Shown: piece by piece, positions 55,166 to 63,958 of the stretch
Layout: each line of letters opens with the position of its first letter
Position numbering within the stretch: position 1 is the first letter of the stretch
Origin: a virus
Virus record (IMG/VR): IMGVR_UViG_3300027985_001685
Location: 124,001 to 188,000 of that record
Direction: 5' to 3' (one strand)
DNA length: 64,000 nt
Translations under genes and position numbers: made by a program
The notes under the pieces: generated by a model
The model's database searches: none
The model's input: the letters and a program-made list of their open reading frames with translations, nothing else
What the model was told of the DNA's origin: nothing

Positions 55166-56174
55166 GAATATCGTATATTTGTCTATAGGAACACTCTTCT
55201 TCTTTTGAGTGTTCCTTTAAGGCACAGTCTACAGAGCAATGCTTTAAGTACTCACAACTAAGACATTGTTTTTTACAGGCTAAATCAAATAACATCTCAT
55301 CTGGCCTACATACTCTAGATTCAGTACAAGACATAATGTCATTCTCTGGAGTTACAACTAGGCTTTCTTTTCCACACTCCATTCTTGCTGATACTTCTTT
55401 ATTAGCTCTTCCCTTCCACTCTTTTATTACACTAAATTTTGAAAATTTTGGATGATCTTTTACTAGTCTTACAAAGGATAGTAGTTGGCCTGTACTAGGA
55501 ATAAGTTTCTTAAAATCGCTTCCACCAAACACACCTAAATTATTCTTTACTATACTGAAATTAACAGGATATTTTTCTAGTAGGTAGTAAAAATAAGCCG
55601 GGATGTCGCCATCTAAAAACCGGGTTATCGTATTATTAGTTAAAACGAAATTAACTCCGTCAATTAAACTCTCTAAATTCTTTTCATTTTCCTTAAATAT
55701 TTCTTCCTGCTCTTCGGTTAAATTCCTGTCTGCTAAATCATATGACACAACAAGTTTCATAGGTGCACACAAACGTATAGCCTCAATAAAATACTTTACT
55801 CTTTTCCAATTTTTAAATATCAGATTAGATGCCATATCAAAAGATACATTCTTTCCTAAAAGCTTTCCGTAATCCGCCGAGTTAACAACGAGATCCAATA
55901 CGCCAAGAAGAAATTCATTTGAAATTGAGTCATCAAAAGTCTCCCCACCAAGTATAGTCGTCAGTACGTTTTCTGCCTTGATGTTTCTATAAAAATCCAT
56001 TAATATTTCTTTCTTTTTAGCTAGCGATTCAAATGTTAGTCCTACATCTGACTTATGTGGTTGCTTACAGAAAGCACAATTCAATGAGCATTTGTAAAAT
56101 AAAAACACCTCCGCATCTGCAAAGTTCTCATCTTTTAATGCTGGTAAAACTAATCCCACTTGCCCTCCGAGCAT
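55149..56174 (-). CDS. radical SAM/SPASM protein 4, opposite strand
   Basis: 341-residue radical SAM protein on the minus strand. The cluster motif is CSLNCAFCKQPH (CxxxCxxC) near residues 29-40, then ILGGETFDDS. SPASM cysteines are in RMECGKESL, MSCTESRVC and QCLSCEYLKHCSVDC. It belongs to the lysis/tail-fibre operon by orientation, and overlaps the zinc-ribbon gene before it by 25 bases. Convergence with protein 3 places the fourth enzyme beside the other three. Confidence 0.88.
   Translation of the reverse strand: MLGGQVGLVLPALKDENFADAEVFLFYKCSLNCAFCKQPHKSDVGLTFESLAKKKEILMDFYRNIKAENVLTTILGGETFDDSISNEFLLGVLDLVVNSADYGKLLGKNVSFDMASNLIFKNWKRVKYFIEAIRLCAPMKLVVSYDLADRNLTEEQEEIFKENEKNLESLIDGVNFVLTNNTITRFLDGDIPAYFYYLLEKYPVNFSIVKNNLGVFGGSDFKKLIPSTGQLLSFVRLVKDHPKFSKFSVIKEWKGRANKEVSARMECGKESLVVTPENDIMSCTESRVCRPDEMLFDLACKKQCLSCEYLKHCSVDCALKEHSKEEECSYRQIYDILKEID
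55187..55218 (+). terminator. probable terminator for the radical SAM operon
   Basis: AGGAACACTC (55187-55196) pairs perfectly with GAGTGTTCCT (55207-55216) around a 10-base loop and is followed by TT AAGG, a weak T-run. It lies within the minus-strand gene's coding region, just beyond the end of protein 3. Confidence 0.5.
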
Positions 56175-56398
56175 CTAGCTGCCAACAATGGCACCTTTAG
56201 ATTCATAAAACATCCACATGACCTACATCTATTAGATGTCTCTATTAAGTAGTCACAATCAAAACAAATAGCCCATCTTTTCTCTTGAACATCTGGTGGA
56301 GCTATAGTCTTTCCTTCAGATGCCATCTTCCGAATAACAGACCCTGCGGTAAGCAAGGCCTGCTTCATCTTAAATCCTAACCCTTTATCGTCTTCCAT
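56150..56398 (-). CDS. zinc-ribbon protein, 82 aa
   Basis: 82-residue protein with a cysteine pattern ICFDCDYL, RCRSCGCFM and a final Cys before EGKW. I recall this pattern from small uncharacterised phage structural-region proteins. The N-terminal part is basic and helical. It overlaps the holin-like gene upstream (22 bases) and the radical SAM gene downstream (25 bases). Confidence 0.7.
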   Translation of the reverse strand: MEDDKGLGFKMKQALLTAGSVIRKMASEGKTIAPPDVQEKRWAICFDCDYLIETSNRCRSCGCFMNLKVPLLAARCSEGKWD

Positions 56399-56679
56399 AA
56401 ATCATCAAAGTCCTTCTCTGTCTGTTTATTTCTGTCCTGATTGTCTTGGGTGTCTTTTTCTTTCTGCTTAGCTTCTTCCTTCTTTGCGTCCTCTTCCCTT
56501 TTCTTTTCACTCTGCCCTTTTAGAATAAGCATACCAACGACACCAAAGATTGCAACTAAAGCAATACCAATAATTTTTATAATAAGCATTGGGCCTGTAG
56601 ATCCAGCAATGCCTTGAATAGCATCAACAATTCCACTAATTCCACTAACTGATTCTGTTAGAATATCCTCGGACGCCAT
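56377..56679 (-). CDS. holin-like membrane protein, 100 aa
   Basis: 100-residue protein with one hydrophobic segment (residues 31-53, MLIIKIIGIALVAIFGVVGM) after a Gly/Ser/Ile-rich, helical N-terminus, and a long very charged cytoplasmic tail (KKREEDAKKEEAKQKEK). One membrane helix and a charged tail suit a holin or anchor. It lies with a lipoprotein gene upstream, as in many lysis cassettes, but the amidase is 8 kb away. Confidence 0.6.
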   Translation of the reverse strand: MASEDILTESVSGISGIVDAIQGIAGSTGPMLIIKIIGIALVAIFGVVGMLILKGQSEKKREEDAKKEEAKQKEKDTQDNQDRNKQTEKDFDDLWKTIKG

Positions 56680-57620
56680 ACTTCCTCTCCTTTATCAACA
56701 ATTGAAAAATAGATTCTACCTGAAGCTGTAGATGTAAAGACTGATACATAGTCACTGTCTACACATAGCTTGTGGGTTCGTAATCCTTTATTTAGCTTAT
56801 ACTTATCATTTAATACAGCAATCGCCACTGGATCATCATATTTAATACAAGTTCTTCCTTTCTTATATTTTATAGTTGGAGCACCTAGCTGAATATAATC
56901 ATTACTATAAACGCCAAGAGAAATTAGATATGCATCAATCATCTTCTCTTTACTTACAAAGAACATTGAATAATTACACTCGTCTTCTTTTCCTATTTCG
57001 TCTTTTCCTGTAAGTTCTTTAAGGGTAATAGTCGACTGACCTTGTGGTATTTCTTTTTCTAAATAGTAACTGCATCCTTTAATATAAAGAGTCGAGTCTT
57101 CTACAGTATTAACAACAAGATCAAAGTTGTTTGGCGCACCCTCTTTTATTTGGATAGGTAGAACTTTTCCTTGGACCTTTTGGTTAAAAAAGAAAGATGA
57201 TTCAACGATAGACTTTTCTGACTTATCTTTAAATAAAATAAAATCGCCATTGATTGTATTGTCAAACTTACTTGGTCTTAGCTTAACATTAAAGGTACAT
57301 GTTGAAACATCTGATGGCATTAACTCCGTCAACTTTGCTATTGGGAATGAAAGATTTTTCACATTCTCATAATAAAAGGTTGAATCATAGTTACAGTTTG
57401 CAGATATTAAAGATACAGTGCCACTGTACGGTGTTTTGATTACAAGGTCCTCTGACGATTCATTGAAGGCACATCCACCCTTACCAACATACTGTTTACC
57501 GCAGATAGTATATGGTAACAGCTTAATTCCAGCATCCCACGGCGCAGTTCCTGTATCCACAGGTAGTTGACCACAAGACAATAAAAACATTAACATAAAT
57601 AAATAGAAAATTTTTCTCAT
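56658..57620 (-). CDS. lipoprotein, 320 aa
   Basis: 320-residue protein with a bacterial lipoprotein signal: MRKIFYLFMLMFLLSCGQ, lipobox LLSC at residues 13-16. The mature part is beta-rich with regularly spaced cysteines that may form disulfides (ICGKQYVGKGGCAF). It would sit in the host envelope. Phage lipoproteins often exclude other phages or form the outer half of a spanin; this one is larger than typical examples, so its role is open. GGAGAAA precedes the ATG. Confidence 0.75.
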   Translation of the reverse strand: MRKIFYLFMLMFLLSCGQLPVDTGTAPWDAGIKLLPYTICGKQYVGKGGCAFNESSEDLVIKTPYSGTVSLISANCNYDSTFYYENVKNLSFPIAKLTELMPSDVSTCTFNVKLRPSKFDNTINGDFILFKDKSEKSIVESSFFFNQKVQGKVLPIQIKEGAPNNFDLVVNTVEDSTLYIKGCSYYLEKEIPQGQSTITLKELTGKDEIGKEDECNYSMFFVSKEKMIDAYLISLGVYSNDYIQLGAPTIKYKKGRTCIKYDDPVAIAVLNDKYKLNKGLRTHKLCVDSDYVSVFTSTASGRIYFSIVDKGEEVWRPRIF

Positions 57621-57654
57621 GTTTTCTCCTTTTTTCCTGCGATTATTGTAGCAT

Positions 57655-57682
57655 TAAAAAAGCCGCTATAGAAGCGGCTTTT
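57655..57682 (-). terminator. rho-independent terminator (minus strand)
   Basis: On the minus strand AAAAGCCGCT and AGCGGCTTTTT form a stem around a 5-base loop, followed by T residues. It ends the tail-fibre transcript before the lipoprotein gene. The stem is nearly symmetrical, so it could also work on the other strand. Confidence 0.75.
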
Positions 57683-57711
57683 GTATAATTCTTTAAATGT
57701 AAGACTTTTTC

Positions 57712-58329
57712 TTATGCAGCAAGAATAGCAGCACGATCAGTTCTAAATTGTTCAATGCGCTTCATTCTCCAGAGAGCATAGTTGGCAGCAGCTTCTAATC
57801 TAGTAGCAACATAGGCAGCAACCGAGGCTGTTGTTTGAAGTTCATTTCCATCATCATCAACAATACCTTGAAAGATAAAAAGATTTGGATTCTCTTGCAT
57901 TTCTTTCCATGTTTGATGGAAGGCAGTAGCTGACTCTGCATTACTAGTGCCAAAAACATTTTTCATTTCAGCATATACCTCAGTATTCATTGTGTCATAC
58001 AGAGCTTGAACTTGAGCTGTCTTAGCCAACTCTGAATCTTGAACAATATTATATTCTAAAACCATATCTCCTTGAACATAAGTATATGTTTCATCTGATG
58101 GATCTTCGTAAACAGTAGTCATACCATCTTCTGATATCCAGCTTTCATTGGGGTAGGTTTCAGATGTAGTAACAGTATCTGACGGATAAGTTACTTCTTC
58201 AGGTATCATTACATGTACATGGGTCTGACTGTTTCCCCATGGACCACCGTAATTATATTGTTCTGGCTCATCTCCAACATACTTGTGTACAATTTTTAAA
58301 CTTTCTTTATTAATAATAGCAACATTCAT
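57712..58329 (-). CDS. tail-fibre-associated hypothetical protein, 205 aa
   Basis: 205-residue acidic protein, last in the tail-fibre run. It has a Tyr/Thr/Ser-rich N-terminal half (YPSDTVTTSETYPNES) and a helical C-terminal half (AAYVATRLEAAANYALWRMK). AGGAGA precedes the ATG. Such proteins are often fibre-assembly factors or fibre tips. No specific domain was recognised. Confidence 0.65.
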   Translation of the reverse strand: MNVAIINKESLKIVHKYVGDEPEQYNYGGPWGNSQTHVHVMIPEEVTYPSDTVTTSETYPNESWISEDGMTTVYEDPSDETYTYVQGDMVLEYNIVQDSELAKTAQVQALYDTMNTEVYAEMKNVFGTSNAESATAFHQTWKEMQENPNLFIFQGIVDDDGNELQTTASVAAYVATRLEAAANYALWRMKRIEQFRTDRAAILAA

Positions 58330-58396
58330 ATTTATCTCTCCTTATTTGTATAACTAATTATATATCTAAATCTTCTAAAATCAAATTAAAAAAATA

Positions 58397-59371
58397 CTAC
58401 CAATCTGCATCACATAAAAGTGTACCATAAGTTGCACCATAGTTCGTTATTGCAACAATTGTAACTGAAGTTTTTAAGGAGCTTTCGACGTTTAATATTC
58501 CATATGTTGAGGTTGTATCAATACTTGGTATTGCTCTCATTGGGGTTTGATAATACGCCGTAGTCTTCAATGTGCTAGATGATGGAGCAGCACGGATACT
58601 AAAATAATTGCTTTGATAGTATCTTAAACACGCCATTTCTTCACCAATAAGACTTCCATGTGAATAATTGTATATTTTCATAGACTCTGCCGTATGTTCT
58701 CCTTTACGAAGTTGAATCTCACCAAAAGCAACATAGTTTGAAGCTGTTGTATGCCATTGTGTGCAAGATGCATGAGAAATAGCTGAAACAGAAGAATTCC
58801 AAGTATTAAGTTCAAGATCTGTTGCATGGTAGTCAGACCCAGCAGAAGTTCCAATATATGCATACATTCTAAAGCCAGACGCATAAGCGAGGTACCCATC
58901 TGGTAGAGTGTCTATGACTTTTGATATAAACTGTAATCCACTTACAACGTCAAATGTTGTTGTATATGTCATATAGTTTGTACCATTAAAAAGTTGTAGT
59001 GTCAGGGGCAGAGTTCCTGAGAAATTAGTTTCTAACCAAAACCCAGCTGTTGCTTTTGATCCTTCCATATCCCAGACATAAGCACCCTCAAAAGCTTGTG
59101 TCATTGGTTCAACCCAATCACCAGAAGCAATACTAACAGATGCAGTAGATGTTAATTTTGCAAAATAGTTCGGAAATCCAGACACTGCATAACTGCTAGA
59201 GGTAATAGTTTTCGATGTCGTGCCACCTATTGCAAATCTATTTCTATCTCCTGAGTAACCAGTTACTGTTCCAGTTCCAGACACACTTGAGGTCCAAGCC
59301 CTTTTTAAAACATCTAGACGACCATTCATCCATCTATTTCTTATTTGATCTAAATCACCTGTTATTCTCAT
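58397..59371 (-). CDS. tail fibre / receptor-binding protein, 324 aa
   Basis: 324-residue beta-rich protein, Ser/Thr/Gly/Tyr-rich, with a short N-terminal helix (ITGDLDQIRNRWMNGRL) and a C-terminal CLRYYQSNYFSIRAAP ... TPMRAIPSID block, a pattern recurring in the next two fibre proteins. The body contains DWVEPMTQAFEGAYVWDMEG. The pattern is common in receptor-binding proteins that carry a carbohydrate-binding beta-sandwich. AGGAGAAGATAT precedes the ATG. Confidence 0.75.
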   Translation of the reverse strand: MRITGDLDQIRNRWMNGRLDVLKRAWTSSVSGTGTVTGYSGDRNRFAIGGTTSKTITSSSYAVSGFPNYFAKLTSTASVSIASGDWVEPMTQAFEGAYVWDMEGSKATAGFWLETNFSGTLPLTLQLFNGTNYMTYTTTFDVVSGLQFISKVIDTLPDGYLAYASGFRMYAYIGTSAGSDYHATDLELNTWNSSVSAISHASCTQWHTTASNYVAFGEIQLRKGEHTAESMKIYNYSHGSLIGEEMACLRYYQSNYFSIRAAPSSSTLKTTAYYQTPMRAIPSIDTTSTYGILNVESSLKTSVTIVAITNYGATYGTLLCDADW

Positions 59372-59386
59372 ATATCTTCTCCTAAA

Positions 59387-60364
59387 TTAAATAGTACCAT
59401 CTGCTTCCCAGACAAATCTACAATACTGTCCAGCCGTTAATGCTCCAGCCAATGTAAATCCACCTGCACTAATATAAGCATAATACCCAAGCACTGATGT
59501 TCCTGCAGAACTTAAAAAGTATCCAGATGCACCTGTTCCTGGATTATAGACTAGTGGTGTTGGAGCCTTATACATTCTTTTTGGGAATGAAATACTGGTC
59601 ATAATACTTCCAGCAGATGTTGTTACGGTAGCCCAATACATTGTATTTCCACTTGTAGTTACTGATGCCGGAGCAACATCTAAATCACAACTTTTTTGAT
59701 AAAACAACTGACATAAGTCATACTCTTTTTCATATGAATCATATTCTACAAAACGAGCATTAGGTGTTGGATTAAGCATACAAGTCGAGAAGTAAAAATA
59801 ATTGGTAGTAGATGTACTCCCGTTAGTGGCCAGTACCCTTACAATATAGCCGTCACTCACATCTGGAAAGTCAATTGCAACTTCTTCCCTTGCCCATGTT
59901 CCATCTCCAGCAATAGTAATATCTTGACTAAAGAACGAGGTGATGTCACTTAGATCATCCTTTGCATTTGCTTTATATACAGTAATGTTTAAGGTTGTAC
60001 AATTATATGTCGCATGATAAAGGCTATAATACATTCTTCGATTGGATACATTCTTCGCTAGTATACTCGGAACACGGTGCTGATATTGTAGTGAGTATGA
60101 AGAGTCAGTAGGTAAACCTTGAAGTACTCCCGTATATCTTTTTTTTACAAATCCATTTTCATATTCAGTATCTTCACTATAATCAACTCTATTAAAAAGA
60201 GGACTAGTATAAGTTCCACCCCTAGCACATCTTCCAAAATCCATCCCAACAAATGAAGTATAATTAGTTGGAATAGCAACTGATGTATTCACATATTTTT
60301 GAGAGAATCTAAACCCACCATTAGGAAGATAGTTCTTGTTCTCTACAGCTTGTTTAGTCTTCAT
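59387..60364 (-). CDS. tail fibre / receptor-binding protein, 325 aa
   Basis: 325-residue paralogue of its neighbours. The start includes NYLPNGGFRFSQKYVNTS, like the N-terminus of phage fibre proteins; the C-terminal third has YDLCQLFYQKSCDL and ISFPKRMYKAPTPLVY in the same order as in the protein at 58397. It is beta-rich, with Ser, Thr and Tyr. GCAGGAGATATAA precedes the ATG. It probably binds a host surface sugar. Confidence 0.75.
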   Translation of the reverse strand: MKTKQAVENKNYLPNGGFRFSQKYVNTSVAIPTNYTSFVGMDFGRCARGGTYTSPLFNRVDYSEDTEYENGFVKKRYTGVLQGLPTDSSYSLQYQHRVPSILAKNVSNRRMYYSLYHATYNCTTLNITVYKANAKDDLSDITSFFSQDITIAGDGTWAREEVAIDFPDVSDGYIVRVLATNGSTSTTNYFYFSTCMLNPTPNARFVEYDSYEKEYDLCQLFYQKSCDLDVAPASVTTSGNTMYWATVTTSAGSIMTSISFPKRMYKAPTPLVYNPGTGASGYFLSSAGTSVLGYYAYISAGGFTLAGALTAGQYCRFVWEADGTI

Positions 60365-60379
60365 TTATATCTCCTGCTA

Positions 60380-60880
60380 TTAAAATTGAGACAACGCTTT
60401 CTGTATTCTTAATTCATGCCTTAAAGCACCAGATGTTATCCTTGTAATGGTTCCTGCGGTTCCACCCATGTAAATAATCCAAGGCCTCAACATTTCTCCA
60501 GCTTCAACCCCTTCATTAATCCAGTCTCCAACTAAAAATTCATTAGCTAAATTAGGAGTAATTTGCTCTCCCCATCTCTTAGCTCCCCAAGTTGTCCCAC
60601 CGTCTAAGCTACTATAAATACACAGCGACCAATATCCACCAGTAAATGATGGCTGAATTTTGGTGTAAATATTCAGCCTGGTTTTAATTGGGCATGTGTA
60701 AATTCCAGTAGTTTCATCATACAGCAACTCTGGGTTATGAACTGGAGTAGAAAATGTAATCGGACCACTTGCGCTTGTGTACGAAAATGTATTCACATCC
60801 GTAACAAGGCATCCGATATCTTTATTGTTTTCCTGATCTTCATATCTTTGAGCCAATAAACTTTTAGCTTGAAGTAACAT
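60380..60880 (-). CDS. tail-fibre-associated protein, 166 aa
   Basis: 166-residue beta-rich protein (PITFSTPVHNPELLYDETTG; GYWSLCIYSSLDGGTTWG) resembling the C1q-like head domains that end some phage fibres. It begins with a short helical segment and ends in a basic helix. AAGGAGATATAG precedes the ATG. It may be a fibre tip or a chaperone released from one. Confidence 0.65.
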   Translation of the reverse strand: MLLQAKSLLAQRYEDQENNKDIGCLVTDVNTFSYTSASGPITFSTPVHNPELLYDETTGIYTCPIKTRLNIYTKIQPSFTGGYWSLCIYSSLDGGTTWGAKRWGEQITPNLANEFLVGDWINEGVEAGEMLRPWIIYMGGTAGTITRITSGALRHELRIQKALSQF

Positions 60881-60890
60881 CTATATCTCC

Positions 60891-61802
60891 TTAGTAAATT
60901 TCGGCATCCAATAAAGCATTCTGATACCCTGCTGTAGTAGCTGCAGTTGTGGATTGAACTAACGCCCTGTTTCCACCAGTTGCCGCCACAGTAAGAAACG
61001 TCGCCACAGTAATTCCGCTAATAGTGGGCGTAGCTCTCATATATGAAGGGATGGGTTGCATAAAATGATAGTATCCACCGCCCAAAGCATATCCAGAGGT
61101 AGCAGCGAAAACCTTCATGTAGGTTGTATATCTCCTACACATAATCCATTCAAACTCCTCTAACAATTCAGTCCATGGCAAAGCCTTCTCTCCAAAGTTA
61201 ATCATTAGGTCTTTAAAGTCTACAGTACCACCATCATCAGTTACGGAGTCAAGGGTTCCTGCCCATAAATCCAAACCTAAACCATTCGCAAAAGCTTCTG
61301 TTACTTCAATATTTTCTATCTTGTACTCATACCAAACATTTGGAGTAACCACTGATGACATATCCAGATTATCTTCTCTAACAACATCAACGGTTGTAGT
61401 GTAATCATCTTCAGCCGTTGGATTGATTAATCCGACGACCATCCTACTCGTTATGTCCGGGGCAGAGAATCTACACTTAAAACTTAGGCTTACCTTTTGT
61501 CCAATTCTATTTTTAAATCTTCCACCCTCTATATATTGTCTATGACTTATTCCTGCAACTCCGCCCGTCCATGTGAACGAAAACCTGTGAAAATAATTGC
61601 CTTCGTAAGTTGATCTAGGGGAGTACGTTACAGTTAATCCTGAGCTCGACCCTGTTTTTCTTGTTATCCATCTATCACAATAGTAATCATAGGATGTAGT
61701 CAAAGTTACTGGATATGAAGATCCACCAGATGTTCTTTGGTTTATTCTACCACTGCTATTTATAAGTAAATTAGATGTTAACTCATCAATTCTATTAAAC
61801 AT
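60891..61802 (-). CDS. tail fibre / receptor-binding protein, 303 aa
   Basis: 303-residue protein with NLLINSSGRINQRTSGGSSY and SYDYYCDRWITRK, the N-Q-R ... DRW pattern seen in many phage fibre and carbohydrate-binding proteins. The C-terminal MCRRYTTYMKVFAATSG and MRATPTISG blocks match those of the two downstream fibre genes. The protein is beta-rich. It overlaps the next fibre gene by one base. Confidence 0.75.
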   Translation of the reverse strand: MFNRIDELTSNLLINSSGRINQRTSGGSSYPVTLTTSYDYYCDRWITRKTGSSSGLTVTYSPRSTYEGNYFHRFSFTWTGGVAGISHRQYIEGGRFKNRIGQKVSLSFKCRFSAPDITSRMVVGLINPTAEDDYTTTVDVVREDNLDMSSVVTPNVWYEYKIENIEVTEAFANGLGLDLWAGTLDSVTDDGGTVDFKDLMINFGEKALPWTELLEEFEWIMCRRYTTYMKVFAATSGYALGGGYYHFMQPIPSYMRATPTISGITVATFLTVAATGGNRALVQSTTAATTAGYQNALLDAEIY

Positions 61803-63157
61803 TAGTACCCCTCTATTACTTTATTAGGTGTTACAGTTAAGGCGAATCTATTGTAAGAAGAAGATCCTGCATACAATGTTTTGGCTTGACCAAGATAAAC
61901 CTCTAACTTAATCACATCATCTTTATTAACTGCCAAATTACCCATATCTGCCTTCATTGGAAAGTAGTAATTTGTGGCTGAAGTGGCTCCATAGTGCCTA
62001 TCATACATAATTTGTATTCTATTATATAAAGTTCCACCTCTATAAATGGCCAGATAGGTATGCTTCGCTTCATTGTATGCCCAAGCTCCTAACATTAAAG
62101 TGTACATGTTTACATGTAAATATCCATCAAAAGCTATCTTTAGACCATCATTACCATTAAATGCATTGTAGTTATCAACTGTAGCCCCCATATCAACAAT
62201 TGTTTCCTGGGTATTAGCTGCTATAGACTGGTTTGACAATTTATATCCTAAGAATCTTTGGATTCTATTGTCTAGAATAACTTGAGATAGTTTAGTTTCA
62301 ATACTTTTTAACAAATCCCCAAATCCTCTTCTTTCAATTTCCTGAGGAGAAGCATCTAGGATATTACTAATATCATCGCTACCATAAAAATTGTAGGCTT
62401 GTTCTTGCGCAAGTTTAATTATGGCTCCAGTTAATTTTTCAATACCACCCCATACTTGAACATCTGCACTTCCTAGCATCTTACCACCTTCTATAACGAA
62501 AGCAGTATCTTCACTTAAAGGCTGATTTAATTTAATTTGAGTCCCATATCCATTTCCAGAATCAAGCTCTTCATAGTTTCCATCAGCGAAATCATCAGCA
62601 GTAGCATTATTCACATTTCTAAGAAGGAGTACTCCATCAGAATAAACCTTAATAGCACCAACTTGATTGCTTGGATTTTCATTCACCTTGAAAGGCATTC
62701 CAATATTTAGGACCTGTTCTCCTGCTAAACCCTCTACAGTAACCTTAAAATCTCTTGAGTCAACAAAAACAGAGTTTGCGGCCGGCGCTGTTCGTACTGT
62801 CCCAAAAAAGATCTCACCTTCAAGAGCACCAAACTCTTTTAAAGCACCTTCAAACTGTATATAATTACCAACTATCTTCCAGTCTTTATATGGAATTAAA
62901 GTCCTGGCCGTACTACTTAAAGTAAGGTTTTTATGAAAAACAGAAAGCTTTGCTCCTAGGATTTGTTCATTTGTAGCCTGAACAAAACCATTTGAAGAAA
63001 GAATTTCTGGGGTTACAAGATTTAAAAGATCAATACTCTTGTCACCCTCAGATGCCATATGTGCAAATCTAATATCTACAGATGGAGCTAAAGGTTTTTT
63101 AGTATTGGGAAGTAAATCTTTTTTTACAAAACTAATCCCATTTTTAACTAAACTCAT
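61802..63157 (-). CDS. tail fibre protein, 451 aa
   Basis: Largest gene of the run. The N-terminal 60 residues (MSLVKNGISFVKKDLLPNTK) look like an attachment region; the middle contains beta-strands and a helical segment (residues 230-290), and the C-terminal about 150 residues form another beta-rich head (AFDGYLHVNMYTLMLGAWAY). It may be the connector that holds the smaller receptor-binding proteins. It is followed by the receptor-binding gene with a one-base overlap. Confidence 0.75.
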   Translation of the reverse strand: MSLVKNGISFVKKDLLPNTKKPLAPSVDIRFAHMASEGDKSIDLLNLVTPEILSSNGFVQATNEQILGAKLSVFHKNLTLSSTARTLIPYKDWKIVGNYIQFEGALKEFGALEGEIFFGTVRTAPAANSVFVDSRDFKVTVEGLAGEQVLNIGMPFKVNENPSNQVGAIKVYSDGVLLLRNVNNATADDFADGNYEELDSGNGYGTQIKLNQPLSEDTAFVIEGGKMLGSADVQVWGGIEKLTGAIIKLAQEQAYNFYGSDDISNILDASPQEIERRGFGDLLKSIETKLSQVILDNRIQRFLGYKLSNQSIAANTQETIVDMGATVDNYNAFNGNDGLKIAFDGYLHVNMYTLMLGAWAYNEAKHTYLAIYRGGTLYNRIQIMYDRHYGATSATNYYFPMKADMGNLAVNKDDVIKLEVYLGQAKTLYAGSSSYNRFALTVTPNKVIEGY

Positions 63158-63168
63158 ATTCTATTTCC

Positions 63169-63957
63169 TTATGAAATTAATATAGATCTCTCTAATTGTT
63201 GGTTTCCACCATAGTTTACTTTTGTTAATGAGAAGGATGAGTACACTCTTCCTGTATAGAATGCTAAGCTTCCACCACTACTCTGATAGGCGTTAATTTT
63301 TATAGTATCTCCGGCATCAAACTTAACAGCTTCAAAATGGGTCTGTGATGCCATACTTGATGAATAGCTCATTGGAGAAGTTCTTGCATTATGTAATGTG
63401 CTTGCGCCTCCAATAGTTATATCGTAAGTTATTAGTCTTATTCCAGTAGTATTAGCATACCAGTATACTTGTGCAGAACTAGCGTATTCACCAGCATCTT
63501 TAATTGTAGCAATTCCAGTCGTTTTATCTAATACACATAGGTCATCCTGATAAGCATAATTCCATACAATAGTTTGATAACTTCCACTACTAGTATGAAA
63601 GTAAGATCCTGTAAAAGAGGCCATTAAAACACTTGGCCTTCCAGAAAATTCATCACATATAGCGCCAGACATAATTCCTGCATTGGAATCATTGGTTCTA
63701 AAATACCCAATAATCCTTTTCATTTTATAGGCAGCTAACTCAGTTCCTGCTTCATCAGATGAAACTCCTAAGCTAAAAGCACCATTGCTATAATAGACCC
63801 ATAGAAAATATGGAGTAAAGCTAGTTAATGAGCTTGTATCAAAAGACAAAGTTGGAGTAACTAATTGAACTCCGCCCAATGTAACAACGGATGGTTGAAC
63901 TGTTAAAAGTCCAGAAGATGAAACAAAGGAAGCACTTCCTATTTTATCTTTAAACAT
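63169..63957 (-). CDS. tail fibre protein, 262 aa
   Basis: 262-residue, Ser/Thr/Gly/Tyr-rich, beta-dominated protein. The N-terminal part (SGLLTVQPSVVTLGGVQLVT) and ELAAYKMKRIIGYFRTND block suggest a fibre shaft or base; the C-terminal part resembles a C1q-like head (SYQTIVWNYAYQDDL ... INAYQSSGGSLAFY). It is the first complete gene of the tail-fibre run, which starts beyond the right edge. Confidence 0.72.
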   Translation of the reverse strand: MFKDKIGSASFVSSSGLLTVQPSVVTLGGVQLVTPTLSFDTSSLTSFTPYFLWVYYSNGAFSLGVSSDEAGTELAAYKMKRIIGYFRTNDSNAGIMSGAICDEFSGRPSVLMASFTGSYFHTSSGSYQTIVWNYAYQDDLCVLDKTTGIATIKDAGEYASSAQVYWYANTTGIRLITYDITIGGASTLHNARTSPMSYSSSMASQTHFEAVKFDAGDTIKINAYQSSGGSLAFYTGRVYSSFSLTKVNYGGNQQLERSILIS

Positions 63958-63958
63958 G

